A DNA stretch of 64,000 bases, taken from the NCBI RefSeq assembly GCF_031458255.1, contig NZ_JAVDYC010000001.1, positions 8,790,501 to 8,854,500 on the forward strand. The letters are read 5' to 3'. This DNA comes from Catenuloplanes niger. Its GTDB lineage: Bacteria > Actinomycetota > Actinomycetes > Mycobacteriales > Micromonosporaceae. The position numbers and the translations under genes were made by a program. Shown piece after piece: positions 26,198 to 35,428 of the stretch; positions within the stretch are counted from its first letter, which is position 1; every line of letters begins with the position of its first letter. The notes below the pieces were generated by a model. It searched no databases and was not told the origin of the DNA. It worked only from the letters and a program-made list of their open reading frames with translations.

Positions 26198-27029
26198 ACG
26201 AGCTGGCCGCCGACGGGATCCCCGTCGCGGTCACGTGCCGGGTCCTGAACTCTGCTCGACAGCCCTACTACCGGTGGCTTGCCCGCCCGGTCACCGACGC
26301 CGCACTGGCCGAGGCGTACCGGGCGAACGCGTTGTGCGACGCCCATCGTGACGATCCGGAGTTCGGCTACCGGTTCCTCACCGACGAGGCCCGCGCCGCT
26401 GGACAGGCGATGACCGAGCGCACCGCCTGGAAGATTTGCTCCGGCATGGGCTGGTTCAGCACGTTCAGCAAGAGGAAACGGCGAGCCAAGGGCGGTAAGG
26501 CCGGCCCGCCGGTCCACGACGACCTCGTGTGCCGTGATTTCACCGCCGACGGCCCGAACCGGTTGTGGCTGGCCGACATCACCGAACACCGCACCGGGGA
26601 GGGCAAGCTCTACCTGTGCGCGATCAAGGACGTCTGGTCGAACCGCATCGTCGGCTACTCCATCGACTCACGGATGAAATCGCGGCTGGCAGTCAACGCT
26701 GTGCGCAACGCCGTCGCCCGGCGTGGTGACGTGGCCGGTTGCGTGCTGCATACCGACCGCGGGCCGCAATTCGCAGCCGGAAACTCGTTCACGAACTGCA
26801 CCGCCATCACATGATCGGTTCGATGGGCCGGGTCGGCGCCGCCGGCGACAACGCCGCCATGGAATCGTTCTTCGGCCTGCTGCAGAACAACGTCCTCAAC
26901 CGCCGCACCTGGAGCACCCGGCAGCAGCTGAGAACCGCGATCGTGACCTGGATCGAACGCACCTACCACCGCCGTCGACGCCAACGGAACTTGTCCCGGT
27001 TGACCCTATCGAGAACGAGACCATCATGA
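26194..27029 (+). pseudogene. IS3-family transposase OrfB (rve integrase), frameshifted
   Basis: The first part (26194 to about 26770) reads through RLWLADITEHRTGEGKLYL, giving the first catalytic Asp, and VLHTDRGPQF, giving the second. Immediately after, the frame goes out of register. The proper continuation, RSRKLVHELHRHHMIGSMG...DNAAMESFFGLLQNNVLN with the catalytic Glu, is found in the next frame as far as 27029. A single-base deletion near 26770 explains this. Programmed frameshifting in IS3 elements normally joins orfA to orfB, not the middle of orfB, so this is probably a true inactivating mutation. Confidence 0.8.
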
Positions 27030-27089
27030 CCCCACCGGCCAGTCAGGCCGCGTGACTTGCCCTGTCACCTATCGGTGCAGCAGACCCTT

Positions 27090-27430
27090 GCCTTGTGTCA
27101 TGACATCGTTGACCAATTCGGGTCGCGTGCCCACACCGGAGCAATTGTGGCTTTGTCTACCGTGCCGGCCGCCAGCTTGCTCATCATCGCGGTGAGTTCC
27201 CCGGCTCTGTGGTCTCGGCCGCGTCGGTGCCGACACAGGTCGATCACCGCCTCCTGGCCTCCGCAATCGACCGGGTCCACTGGGAGCTGGACCTGGTGCG
27301 TTCTCTGCTCGAACGCCGAATATTGAGAGATGCAGCGGCGTCCGCCAATGGGAAGCGGCGACTCTGGACAACGTCGCTGCATAACACCTTTTCTGATGCG
27401 CGATTCACCAGCTCTTCCCCATTGATGACT
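27090..27430. other. Intergenic stretch without a recognisable gene
   Basis: Short frames on both strands show no recognisable motif. A minus-strand frame near 27100-27330 looks protein-like but could not be assigned and may be a remnant cut by the IS3 element. Confidence 0.45.
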
Positions 27431-27444
27431 TGGGAGCGCTCCCG
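27431..27444. promoter_or_regulatory. CebR-type LacI-family operator
   Basis: The sequence tgggagcgctcccg is nearly identical to the actinobacterial cellobiose-repressor box TGGGAGCGCTCCCA and lies 82 bases before the start of the arabinofuranosidase gene. Control by a CebR-like repressor responding to cello-oligosaccharides is inferred from this match. Confidence 0.75.
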
Positions 27445-27525
27445 TAATCTGCCGGAAACGGTCTATCGGCGGTAAGGAATTGACCGTCGTGCACGCGCGC
27501 ACCGTCATCCCCTCAGGAGAGGACC

Positions 27526-28908
27526 ATGATTGTGTCGAGAAGAGCCCGGGCCGGCCTGGTGTCGGCCGGTGCCGCCCTGCTGACCTCGGCGGCGGTCGTT
27601 GTGGCACTGCCGGCCGGTGCCACGGTGGCCGGCTGCGCGGTGAACTACGCCGTGTCGTCGCAGTGGCAGGGCGGTTTCAACGCCGACGTGTCGATCACCA
27701 ACCTGGGTGATCCGCTGTCCGGATGGACGCTGACCTGGTCGTACGGCGCGGGGCAGACGGTCGGGCAGGCGTGGAACACCATCCTGACGCAGAGCGGCGC
27801 TGCGGTGACGGCGAAGAATGTGGGCTACAACGGCGCCGTCGCGACCAACGGCACGGTGACGTTCGGCCTCAACGGCTCGTGGACCGGCAGCAACCCGGTA
27901 CCGACGAGCTTCGCGCTCAACGGCGTGACCTGCACAGGCGGGACCGTGCCGTCGACCTTGCCCCCGGTCAGCCCGTCCGCCTCGCCGTCGAACCCGGGCG
28001 GCACGTGCACCCTGCCGTCGAGCTACCGCTGGTCGTCGACCGGACCGCTGGCCCAGCCCAGGCCGGGGTGGCTGTCGCTGAAGGACTTCACCAACGTCGT
28101 GCACAACGGCAAGCACCTGGTCTACGCCTCGAACGTCTCGGCCTCCGGGTACGGCTCGATGAACTTCACCCCGTTTACGAACTGGTCCGACATGGCCACG
28201 GCCGGGCAGAACGCGATGAGCCAGGGCACCGTGGCGCCGACCCTGTTCTACTTCGCGCCGAGGAACATCTGGATCCTGGCGTACCAGTGGGGTCCGACCT
28301 CGTTCAGCTACAAGACGTCGACCGACCCGGTCAACGCCAATGGCTGGTCCGCGCCGCAGACGCTGTCGACCGCCACCATCACCGACGCCCCGTACGGCGT
28401 GATCGACCAGACGGTGATCGGTGACGGCCAGAACATGTACCTGTTCTTCGCCGGGGACAACGGCAGGATCTACCGCCAGAGCATGCCGATCGGCAACTTC
28501 CCGGGCAGCTTCGGCTCCTCGTACACCCAGATCATGAGTGACACCCGGGAGAACCTGTTCGAGGGCGTCGAGGTCTACAAGGTCGCCGGCCAGAACCAGT
28601 ACCTGATGCTGGTCGAGGCGATCGGCAGCCAGGGTCGCTACTTCCGCTCGTTCACCTCCACCAGCCTGGGCGGCACGTGGACCCCGAACGCGGCAACCGA
28701 GAGCAACCCGTTCGCGGGCAAGGCCAACAGCGGCGCCACCTGGACCAACGACATCAGCCACGGTGACCTGGTCCGCAGCAACCCGGACCAGACCAAGACC
28801 GTCGACCCCTGCAACCTGCAACTGCTCTACCAGGGCAAGGACCCGAGCGTGAACGTCCCGTACGACCAGCTGCCCTGGCGGCCGGCCCTGCTGACCCGGC
28901 AACGCTGA
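27526..28908 (+). CDS. Secreted GH62 alpha-L-arabinofuranosidase with N-terminal CBM2
   Basis: A 460-residue secreted enzyme: a signal peptide (about 1-33, ending near PAGATVAG), a CBM2 cellulose/xylan-binding domain (about 35-135; starts [11 protein letters not shown], has SGWTLTWSY, ends LNGVTC), a Pro/Ser linker, then a GH62 catalytic domain (about 160-460). The GH62 five-bladed propeller opens with [16 protein letters not shown] and SLKDFTNV, and the probable catalytic acids are the Asp in KDFTNV and the Glu in [10 protein letters not shown]. It removes arabinose side chains from arabinoxylan. gaggacc precedes the ATG. A decayed esterase gene overlaps its stop, suggesting a former two-gene hemicellulose operon. 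Confidence 0.92.
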   Translation: MIVSRRARAGLVSAGAALLTSAAVVVALPAGATVAGCAVNYAVSSQWQGGFNADVSITNLGDPLSGWTLTWSYGAGQTVGQAWNTILTQSGAAVTAKNVGYNGAVATNGTVTFGLNGSWTGSNPVPTSFALNGVTCTGGTVPSTLPPVSPSASPSNPGGTCTLPSSYRWSSTGPLAQPRPGWLSLKDFTNVVHNGKHLVYASNVSASGYGSMNFTPFTNWSDMATAGQNAMSQGTVAPTLFYFAPRNIWILAYQWGPTSFSYKTSTDPVNANGWSAPQTLSTATITDAPYGVIDQTVIGDGQNMYLFFAGDNGRIYRQSMPIGNFPGSFGSSYTQIMSDTRENLFEGVEVYKVAGQNQYLMLVEAIGSQGRYFRSFTSTSLGGTWTPNAATESNPFAGKANSGATWTNDISHGDLVRSNPDQTKTVDPCNLQLLYQGKDPSVNVPYDQLPWRPALLTRQR

Positions 28909-29276
28909 TGGCCCGCCGCATCCGGACCGCCCTCATCACCGCCGTCGTCTCGGTCACCGCCGCAGTCCTGGTGCTCGGGGCAACACCGGCGCCGGCCGCC
29001 GCCGGTGGCTCGGGGCCGTACCCGGCCGACTACGAGACCTCAGCCGGCCTGCCCAACCACACCATCTACCGGCCACAGAACCTCCCGGCGGAGCGGCTGC
29101 CCGTCTTCGTCTGAGGCTACGGCGGCTGCTCGGGCAACGGCCTGTCGCAGCAGAACTTCCTGCGCGAAATCGCCTCCCACGGTTTTCTCGCCATCCCTGA
29201 CGGGGCCCCGAGCGGCTCCGGCGCCACGACAAGGTTGACGCCACCGAGGGCGGCAACATCGTCGGCGCGAACTGAG
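28908..29276 (+). pseudogene. Secreted alpha/beta-hydrolase, nonsense-mutated and truncated
   Basis: The frame gives a clear signal peptide (RTALITAVVSVTAAVLVLG...APAAA) and the start of a secreted hydrolase, then stops at a TGA (29112-29114) exactly where related proteins have Trp (PVFV-W-GYGGCSGNG). Translation of the DNA beyond continues GYGGCSGNGLSQQNFLREIA, then loses similarity after about 35 residues. A TGG-to-TGA change plus a C-terminal deletion explain this. The ATG overlaps the stop of the GH62 gene. Confidence 0.7.
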
Positions 29277-29277
29277 C

Positions 29278-29320
29278 CCGATGACCGGGAGAGCCCGTTC
29301 CCGGCTCTCCCGGTCATCGG
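29278..29320. terminator. Perfect 18-bp hairpin terminator
   Basis: Arms 29278-29295 and 29303-29320 are perfectly complementary around a 7-base loop. It follows the GH62/hydrolase unit. Confidence 0.8.
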
Positions 29321-29914
29321 CTTCGCGTGATTCGTGGGGTGGTGGTGCAGGACGACATGCCGAGGCCCGGGTTGAACGGAGCGTCACCTGAGTACGCGAC
29401 GACGCGGCAGACAACCGCGCGGCCCGGCCGGATGCCGGGACGACGGACTCAGGCCGGCCGGTGCGACGCGTCGCCGGAGGTGCTGCGCCTGCGCCCGCGC
29501 TACCGGGACGCCTGGAGAATTAGGGGATGCGGCTGGTGCCGCCCATCCTCATCACCCGAGACCTGCTGCACCCGGGAACCCCGGGCCTGCAGGTGATCGA
29601 GGGTCGTATGCGCGGGTGCCGGGTTCGGCGTGGGCGAGATCCGTCGCGGCTGGGCACCGGCCGCGGGCGCGCGCCAGCGGCGGTTACGACACGCATGGGC
29701 GCCAGGTGTTCCGATAGCCCGGCAGGTGCGACCGTGCTTGCGCGAGCTCGCGGATCACGTCGGCAACCGCTTGGTCGTAGCCGGTCGTCGACGTCGAGCC
29801 AAGATTCAGCCACGTAATGAGATCGGTAACGTGCGTCCACTCGCTCCCGGTGCATGAGCCGTACCGCCGGATCACAGTTGATCTTTTGGATGGGATGCGG
29901 GATCGTCTGCGTCC
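29321..29914. other. Intergenic stretch, no assignable gene
   Basis: Several short frames occur, including a minus-strand one near 29690-29870 with protein-like composition (AVADVIRELAQARSHLPGY), but I recognise none. They may be decayed coding DNA. Confidence 0.4.
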
Positions 29915-30721
29915 GTGAAGCGACGTGTCTTCCTCCTTGTCATGCCGTTGGTCCTCGTGGCGGGCTGTGGCGCCGAAACGGCACCATCCACAGCGGAACT
30001 CGCCTCGCCGGTGCCTGCGGTGACCGATGCCCGGGCACCGTTGGCGAAGGCGTGGGACGCGCTGCGGGCCGGGCGGTACCGGGTGGAGATGACGGTTGAC
30101 TCCTCGCAGTACGGGGTGTATAGCAACGATGCGACGATCGACGTGGATGCGGACGTCACGCACGTGGTGACCGGGTTCTCCGGCGAAACGAACGAACTCA
30201 TGACGTTCGGTGACGATGTGTTGTTGGAGTCCACGCGGATGCTCCGAGGCGCTCCGGGTGTGCCGCCCGGCACGAAGTGGATCCACCTGGACGGGAAGCG
30301 GCTCGAGGGTTATGCCCCACGGGCGGCGGCGTTCGCGGGGCTGGCCGACGGGGTGGGCGGTGGCGTGTCGCAGCCGTATTGGGCCGGGCCGCGTGAGATC
30401 AAAGGGCGGCTGGATACCGGGAAGGTACGGCTCGGCGCGCTCGTCAGCACCTCCGGCGATCTCACCACCGTGGTGCACGGGCCTCGGGAGGACACGGTAC
30501 GGATCCCGTTCACCGCGACCGTCGACGAGCAGGGCCGGCTGGCCACCATCACCTGGGACCTGCGCCAGAGCAACCGGCCGGTCGAAGTCTCGGTCACATT
30601 CGCGATCAGCGAGTACGGGACCGCGCGGACCCCGGAGCCGCCCGCACCCTCGACCGTCATCGAGGCGCCGGAAGAGTCCTACCAGGCGTTGGCGGACAGC
30701 ATCGCGGAGCGGCAGGAGTAG
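29915..30721 (+). CDS. Putative secreted lipoprotein, LppX/LprG-like in style
   Basis: A 268-residue protein. A short signal peptide ends in the lipobox LVAGC (Cys near residue 18), so it should be a lipid-anchored extracellular protein. The mature region contains RAGRYRVEMTVDSSQYGVYSNDA, MTFGDDVLLES and later TATVDEQGRLATITWDL, a pattern typical of the mycobacterial-type LolA-like lipoproteins that sense or carry lipids. That assignment is by resemblance only. The start is the GTG at 29915. No operon partner is evident. Confidence 0.65.
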   Translation: MKRRVFLLVMPLVLVAGCGAETAPSTAELASPVPAVTDARAPLAKAWDALRAGRYRVEMTVDSSQYGVYSNDATIDVDADVTHVVTGFSGETNELMTFGDDVLLESTRMLRGAPGVPPGTKWIHLDGKRLEGYAPRAAAFAGLADGVGGGVSQPYWAGPREIKGRLDTGKVRLGALVSTSGDLTTVVHGPREDTVRIPFTATVDEQGRLATITWDLRQSNRPVEVSVTFAISEYGTARTPEPPAPSTVIEAPEESYQALADSIAERQE

Positions 30722-30976
30722 CTTTCAGGCGCCTCTCATCGGACCCAGCCAGAACACCGGCGCCGACGAAGGTCACCGACGCGCCGCTGGGTCGGCGGGG
30801 CAACACGGAGCGGGGCAGGCCCCGGGATCGTGTCGGGGGCTTTCAGGTCCGGACCCGGGAGGTGACGTACCGGTGGCGGCTGCGGCGCTGCTCTCCGCGA
30901 CCGCGCTCACCTACCGCTACCCGCCCCGATCCGCAGCGCCGGCCGGGCGCTTGAGACGTCGATCAGGTCGTCGGGG

Positions 30977-31330
30977 CGGTGTCCGGGCCGTCGACGCGCC
31001 GGGGGAGCCGCAGCGTCAGCGCGACCGCATCCAGCAGCGCGAACGCCGGGGTTGGCACGACGTACAACGTCGCGATCTGCGGTCCCGGGCCGGTGGCGGC
31101 GGCCGGCGGGCTGAGCAGGGGGAGGGCCGCCGCGGCTGGCAGACCGACGAGGGGGTACGTCGGCCAGGTGATGACCCGCCGACGGTGACGGCCAGCGGCA
31201 AGAGCAGCTGGGACAGCAGCAGGTTCAGCGCATCAGGAATATCAGCATCGGGCGGAGCCGGGCGTCGCCCCATACGTACCTGAGCCCGGTGTCGATGGTT
31301 GCCGGTTCCAGGGCGGTCACGAAGAACACG
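30977..31330 (-). pseudogene. MFS transporter remnant, frameshifted
   Basis: Reading leftwards, one frame gives ATIDTGLRYVWGDARLRPML followed by IFLM, typical of a central MFS helix. The next frame continues ALNLLLSQLLLPLAVTVG, and a third gives another hydrophobic stretch (TYPLVGLPAAAALPLL) ending at about 30977. At least two frame changes and missing ends mark it as decayed. The remaining bases of the 30722-31545 gap show nothing recognisable. Confidence 0.5.
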
Positions 31331-31545
31331 ACCGTCTTCCCAGACTCTTCACGATGGATCAGCATCCGGCCTCCACGATGGACCCGGACTGCCACCACGC
31401 CCTGCCTTGGCGACCACGAACGACCGGGCACCGTCGGCGTACACGTGAGGGACGAGGTCATCTCACGAACGACGGCTGCCGTACTAGGGTGATCACCCGG
31501 CGGCGACGGTGGGATGCCGGACCATATGAGCGAAGGGTGCGCGGG

Positions 31546-33435
31546 ATGCGGTTTGTCAAGGCGATCGTCGCGGGGTTGTGCGCCGGGGTACTGACAGCTG
31601 TGCCCTCGCAAGCCTCCCCTTCCGGTCCTGACCCCGCCGTGCCGGGCCCCTATGCGACGGTCGCGGGTGAATACGACCTGCCGCCGGTGGTGATGCCGGA
31701 GCTGGACGAGCCGGTGGAGATGCGCGCGAAGGTGGTCGCCCCGCGTGGGGGCACCGGGCCGGTCCCGCTGGTCGTGCTCGTGCACGGCTTCTTTCCTGCG
31801 TGCTACGGCGAAGGCAGCGTGCTCCAGCTGTGGCCGTGCGCCGAAGGCTCCTCGGAGTTGATGAGCTACCGCGGGTACGAGGCCATTCAGCAGCAGCTGG
31901 CGTCGTGGGGTTACGTCACCGTCGCGCTCTCCGCCAACGGCGTTACCAACCAGGCTTTCGACCTCCTCGTCGACGAGCGAACCCGTTCCGCCCTGATCAG
32001 ACTGCACCTGTCTCGGTGGGCCGACTGGTCGGGCGCGGGTCGCGACCAGTCGCCCGAGGCGGTCCGTGCCGCGCCACCGGTCGACCTCTCCCGGGTCCTG
32101 CTGATCGGCCACTCCCGTGGCGGGGACGCCGCCAACCGTGCCGCCATGGACAGCATCGTGGCCCCGCCGGACGAGCTGGACAACGCGCGCGTACCGGTGC
32201 GGTGGCGGATCCGCGGGACGATCCTGCTCGGTGCCACCTCCGTCGGCCGTAATCCGGTGGCCGACGTGCCGTCGCTGAGCATCCTGCCCGAGTGCGACGG
32301 TGACGCCAAGGATCTCGCGTCGCAGGTGTACGTGGACGGGACACGCGACGTCGGCGCGGGAGTCGCCCTGCACAGTGCGGTCTTCCTGCCCGGAGCCAAC
32401 CACAACTTCTTCAACTCGGCGTGGACACCCGGCGAATCGGCCGGTCCGGGGGCGGACGATTTCACCGACACCACCGACCCGCGGTGCTCGGCCGGGTCGC
32501 CGCATCGAATGACCGCCGCGGAGCAGCGTGCGGCGGCGGCCACCTCCTTCGTGGCCGCGGCCCGGCTCTTCGTCGACGGCGACGACCGGATGCGCCCGTT
32601 CCTGGACGGTACGGCTCCCGTGGCTCCAGCCCGCAGCCACGCGCTCGGCGGCTTCCGGGCTCCGCTGGTGATTCCGGCAGCGGATTTGAGCGTGACCGGG
32701 GACGGCTCGCTGTGCCGGCTGAGCGTGTGCGGTCTCGTGAACTCCCCGCATGTGCTGTCCGGCGCCGATCCGGGCCGGTTCGGCGTATCCGTCTCGTGGT
32801 CCTCCCCGGGCCGGCCGGTGATCCTCCGCCCGGCGCACCCGTCCGTGATCGACGGCGCGACCGCCCTGACGATGCGGGTCGTCGTGCCGCCGAATTCCAT
32901 CGGCACGACCTTCGACGTGGCGGTCAGCGATCGTGCCGGACGGCGTTCGGCACTCGGCCGGGTCCACCTGAACGGACTGCCCGGCACCGAGCTGACCAAG
33001 GCGGCCTGGGCGCAGGAGGTGCGCGTGCCGCTGAATCCGGCGGTCGACCGCCGTGGCATCACCTCAGTGGAAGTGGTGCCCCGCAACGCTGACGGCCGGC
33101 TCTGGCTGCTCGACGCCTGGGGCTGGCGGCCGGGCATCCCCGATCCGGGCACGCCCACTGCACTCCGGGTCGATCTGCAGGACGCCAACGGCTCGGTGGA
33201 AGCGGGACAGCTCACCGTCCCGGCACTGGTGGCCGGCGCGGGCGTCGGTGAAGTGTTCGTGACCGTCTCGGGGCCGAACGTCACCCGCACCTCCCATGCG
33301 GTGACCGTGCGGCCCGGCGACTCGTCGATCGTGGTGCCGAGGGAAGGGCTGGTCGCCGGCAAGTACACGATCACCGCCGTCCCGCTCCGAAACGTCGTCG
33401 TCGGGGACTACAGGAGCATCGTCAGGATGTCGTAG
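31546..33435 (+). CDS. Large secreted alpha/beta-hydrolase
   Basis: A 629-residue protein with a signal peptide (about 1-24, ending PSQASP). The hydrolase core (about 50-340) has an oxyanion-type VVLVHGFFPACYGEG, the nucleophile motif LLIGHSRGGDAANRAA (GHSRG), and a late His in FLPGANHNFFNS. The C-terminal 290 residues look like beta-sandwich/galactose-binding material (WLLDAWGWRPG). It probably cleaves an ester or amide outside the cell; the substrate is unknown. The ATG at 31546 is chosen because the signal peptide starts there. The nearest downstream gene is convergent. Confidence 0.75.
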   Translation: MRFVKAIVAGLCAGVLTAVPSQASPSGPDPAVPGPYATVAGEYDLPPVVMPELDEPVEMRAKVVAPRGGTGPVPLVVLVHGFFPACYGEGSVLQLWPCAEGSSELMSYRGYEAIQQQLASWGYVTVALSANGVTNQAFDLLVDERTRSALIRLHLSRWADWSGAGRDQSPEAVRAAPPVDLSRVLLIGHSRGGDAANRAAMDSIVAPPDELDNARVPVRWRIRGTILLGATSVGRNPVADVPSLSILPECDGDAKDLASQVYVDGTRDVGAGVALHSAVFLPGANHNFFNSAWTPGESAGPGADDFTDTTDPRCSAGSPHRMTAAEQRAAAATSFVAAARLFVDGDDRMRPFLDGTAPVAPARSHALGGFRAPLVIPAADLSVTGDGSLCRLSVCGLVNSPHVLSGADPGRFGVSVSWSSPGRPVILRPAHPSVIDGATALTMRVVVPPNSIGTTFDVAVSDRAGRRSALGRVHLNGLPGTELTKAAWAQEVRVPLNPAVDRRGITSVEVVPRNADGRLWLLDAWGWRPGIPDPGTPTALRVDLQDANGSVEAGQLTVPALVAGAGVGEVFVTVSGPNVTRTSHAVTVRPGDSSIVVPREGLVAGKYTITAVPLRNVVVGDYRSIVRMS

Positions 33436-33459
33436 CCGTCTCGCGCCCGCCTGGAGGTT

Positions 33460-33481
33460 CGCCAGATTCCGCCTTCTGGCG
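33460..33481. terminator. Short hairpin after the hydrolase gene
   Basis: Arms cgccaga (33460-33466) and tctggcg (33475-33481) enclose an 8-base loop, 25 bases past the stop codon. It is a modest candidate terminator. Confidence 0.45.
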
Positions 33482-33615
33482 GCCGTGCTGGTGGTGGCCG
33501 CATCTCCAGCGGGTGATGGTGGTGGAGGCGGATGTGGTGCACCCGAACCGGACCGGGCAGGAGGTTCATCCTGCGCCGGATCCTCGCCGGGCTCATCCAG
33601 CCAGCCCGGCGGCGC

Positions 33616-34440
33616 TCACCCCTTGACCGCGCCGGTGAGCCCGCCGACGATGCGGCGCTCGAAGAGGCTGAAGAAGACCAGTGCCGGGATCATCGACAAC
33701 GAGGTGAAGGCCAGCACCTTCGCGGTGTCCACGGAATACTGCGAGGAGAAGGCCTGCACGCCCAGCGGCAGCGTGAAGCCGTCCTGGTCGTTGAGGATGA
33801 ACAACGGTAGGAGATAGCTGTTCCAGCTGCCGATGAACGCGAGGATCCCGGTGGTGATCAGGCCGGGCACCGAGAGCGGGAGCACCATCCGCCAGAGGAA
33901 TCCCAGCCGGCTGCACCGGTCGATGGCGGCGGCCTCCTCGATCTCCTTCGGGATCGCCTGGAGGAACGGGACCAGGATGATGATCGTCGTGGGCAGGCCG
34001 AAGGCGATCTGCGGCAGGACGACGCCGGGCAGCGTGTTCACCAGCCCGAGGTTCTTCACCAGGATGTAGAGGGGCGTGATGGCGACCGTCGCGGGAAACA
34101 TCAGCCCGGCGGCGAACAGGGCGTACATCGCTCCCCGGCCGCGGAACCGGTAGCGGGCCAGGACGTAACTGGCCATGACGCCGAGCACGACGACGCCGAC
34201 GGTGGTGGCGAGCGCGGCGATCGCTGAGTTGCCGACCTGGCGCCAGAAGGTGTCGCCGGTCAGCACGTCGGTGTAATTGCTGAGCACCCACGGGTCGGGA
34301 AACCCTGCCGGGTCGGTGGTGATCTGCGAGTTGGTCCGGAACCCGCCGATGATGATGTAGAGCACCGGTCCGAGCATGACGCCGATCAGCATCAGCGCGG
34401 CGGCGTACACGATGGGGTTGCCCCAGCGGGATTGCGCCAT
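33616..34440 (-). CDS. Sugar ABC transporter permease, MalG/CUT1 type
   Basis: A 274-residue permease with six hydrophobic segments and the coupling motif EEAAAIDRCSRLGFLWRMVLPLSVPG. The MalG-type C-terminal region follows. Its ATG (34438-34440) overlaps by one base the stop of the partner permease gene (TAATG). It is the last gene of a binding protein-permease-permease operon. No ATPase gene is present, so a shared MsiK-type ATPase elsewhere probably energises it. Confidence 0.88.
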   Translation of the reverse strand: MAQSRWGNPIVYAAALMLIGVMLGPVLYIIIGGFRTNSQITTDPAGFPDPWVLSNYTDVLTGDTFWRQVGNSAIAALATTVGVVVLGVMASYVLARYRFRGRGAMYALFAAGLMFPATVAITPLYILVKNLGLVNTLPGVVLPQIAFGLPTTIIILVPFLQAIPKEIEEAAAIDRCSRLGFLWRMVLPLSVPGLITTGILAFIGSWNSYLLPLFILNDQDGFTLPLGVQAFSSQYSVDTAKVLAFTSLSMIPALVFFSLFERRIVGGLTGAVKG

Positions 34441-35426
34441 TATCGCCCCTCGGTAAGCGCGCCCTCGGTGTCCCGGCGCAGCACGAAACGCTGGTAGAGC
34501 AGCGCGATGATCATGGAGATGAGGAAGAGCACGACCGCCACCGCGTTGCCGAACCCGTAGTTGCCCGCGTTGCGGCCCTCGACGACCATGTACGTCGCCA
34601 TCGTCGAAGTGCCGGCGGTCGAGGCGACGTACTGGCCCCAGATGATGTAGACCAGGTCGAACACCTGGAGCGAGCCGATGATCGACAGGAACGCCCAGAT
34701 CCGCAGGGTCGGCCCGAGCAGCGGCAGGGTGATCCGCCACTGGGTCTGCCAGTAGGAGGCGCCGTCCACCGCCGCAGCCTCCGACAGTTCCTGCGGGATG
34801 TTCTGCATGCCGGCCAGGAACAGGATCACCGCGAACCCGACGTATTTCCAGGTGAGGATCAGCATCAGGGACCAGATGGCCAGCCGCGGGTCGGCCAGCC
34901 AATCTGCGGCGAACCGGTCCAGTCCGATCGAGCGGAGCACGTCGTTGACCGCGCCGGTGGTCTGCAGCATCAGGCTCCAGGCCGTGCCGACGATGACCTC
35001 GGCGATCACGTACGGCACGAAGATCAGCACCCGGATGATCGACTGGCCGCGGATCTTCTGGTTGAGCAGCAGGGCGAAGCCGAGGGCCACCGGCGCCTGG
35101 AGGACCAGCGACAGCACGAGGATGATGCCGTTGTGCCACAGCGCTTCGCGGAACGCGGCGTCCTGGAGGATGGTGACGTAGTTGTCGAGGCCGACGAAGT
35201 TGGTCGGCGGCCCGAAACCCTTCCATCGGTAGAAGCCGTAGTAGGCGGCCATCAGGATCGGAAAGATCACGAACCCGACGAACATCAGGATCGCCGGGCC
35301 GGTCAGCAGCACGACCTCCAGCCGTTGCGCCCAGCCGATGCCGCGCCGTCGGGGACGGAGCGGGGGCGGCGCCTGTACGTCCCCGCCCCTGTTCCGTGCG
35401 CGACCACCGGTCTCGGTGATCGTCAC
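34440..35426 (-). CDS. Sugar ABC transporter permease, MalF/CUT1 type
   Basis: A 328-residue permease: an Arg-rich cytoplasmic N-terminus, a first helix VVLLTGPAILMFVGFVIF, and the EAA loop LSEAAAVDGASYWQTQWRITLP. The start is a GTG two bases after the stop of the binding-protein gene (35429), preceded by AAGGACTGAGG. It pairs with the MalG-type permease in the cytoplasmic membrane. Confidence 0.88.
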   Translation of the reverse strand: MTITETGGRARNRGGDVQAPPPLRPRRRGIGWAQRLEVVLLTGPAILMFVGFVIFPILMAAYYGFYRWKGFGPPTNFVGLDNYVTILQDAAFREALWHNGIILVLSLVLQAPVALGFALLLNQKIRGQSIIRVLIFVPYVIAEVIVGTAWSLMLQTTGAVNDVLRSIGLDRFAADWLADPRLAIWSLMLILTWKYVGFAVILFLAGMQNIPQELSEAAAVDGASYWQTQWRITLPLLGPTLRIWAFLSIIGSLQVFDLVYIIWGQYVASTAGTSTMATYMVVEGRNAGNYGFGNAVAVVLFLISMIIALLYQRFVLRRDTEGALTEGR

Positions 35427-35428
35427 CC

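Larger units (their letters stand above)
25819..27089. mobile_element. IS3-family insertion sequence, inactivated by a frameshift
   Basis: Perfect 27-base terminal inverted repeats at 25819-25845 and 27063-27089 bound an element of about 1.27 kb containing orfA and a broken orfB on the plus strand. The ends are intact, so it could still be moved in trans, but its own transposase is disrupted. Confidence 0.88.
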
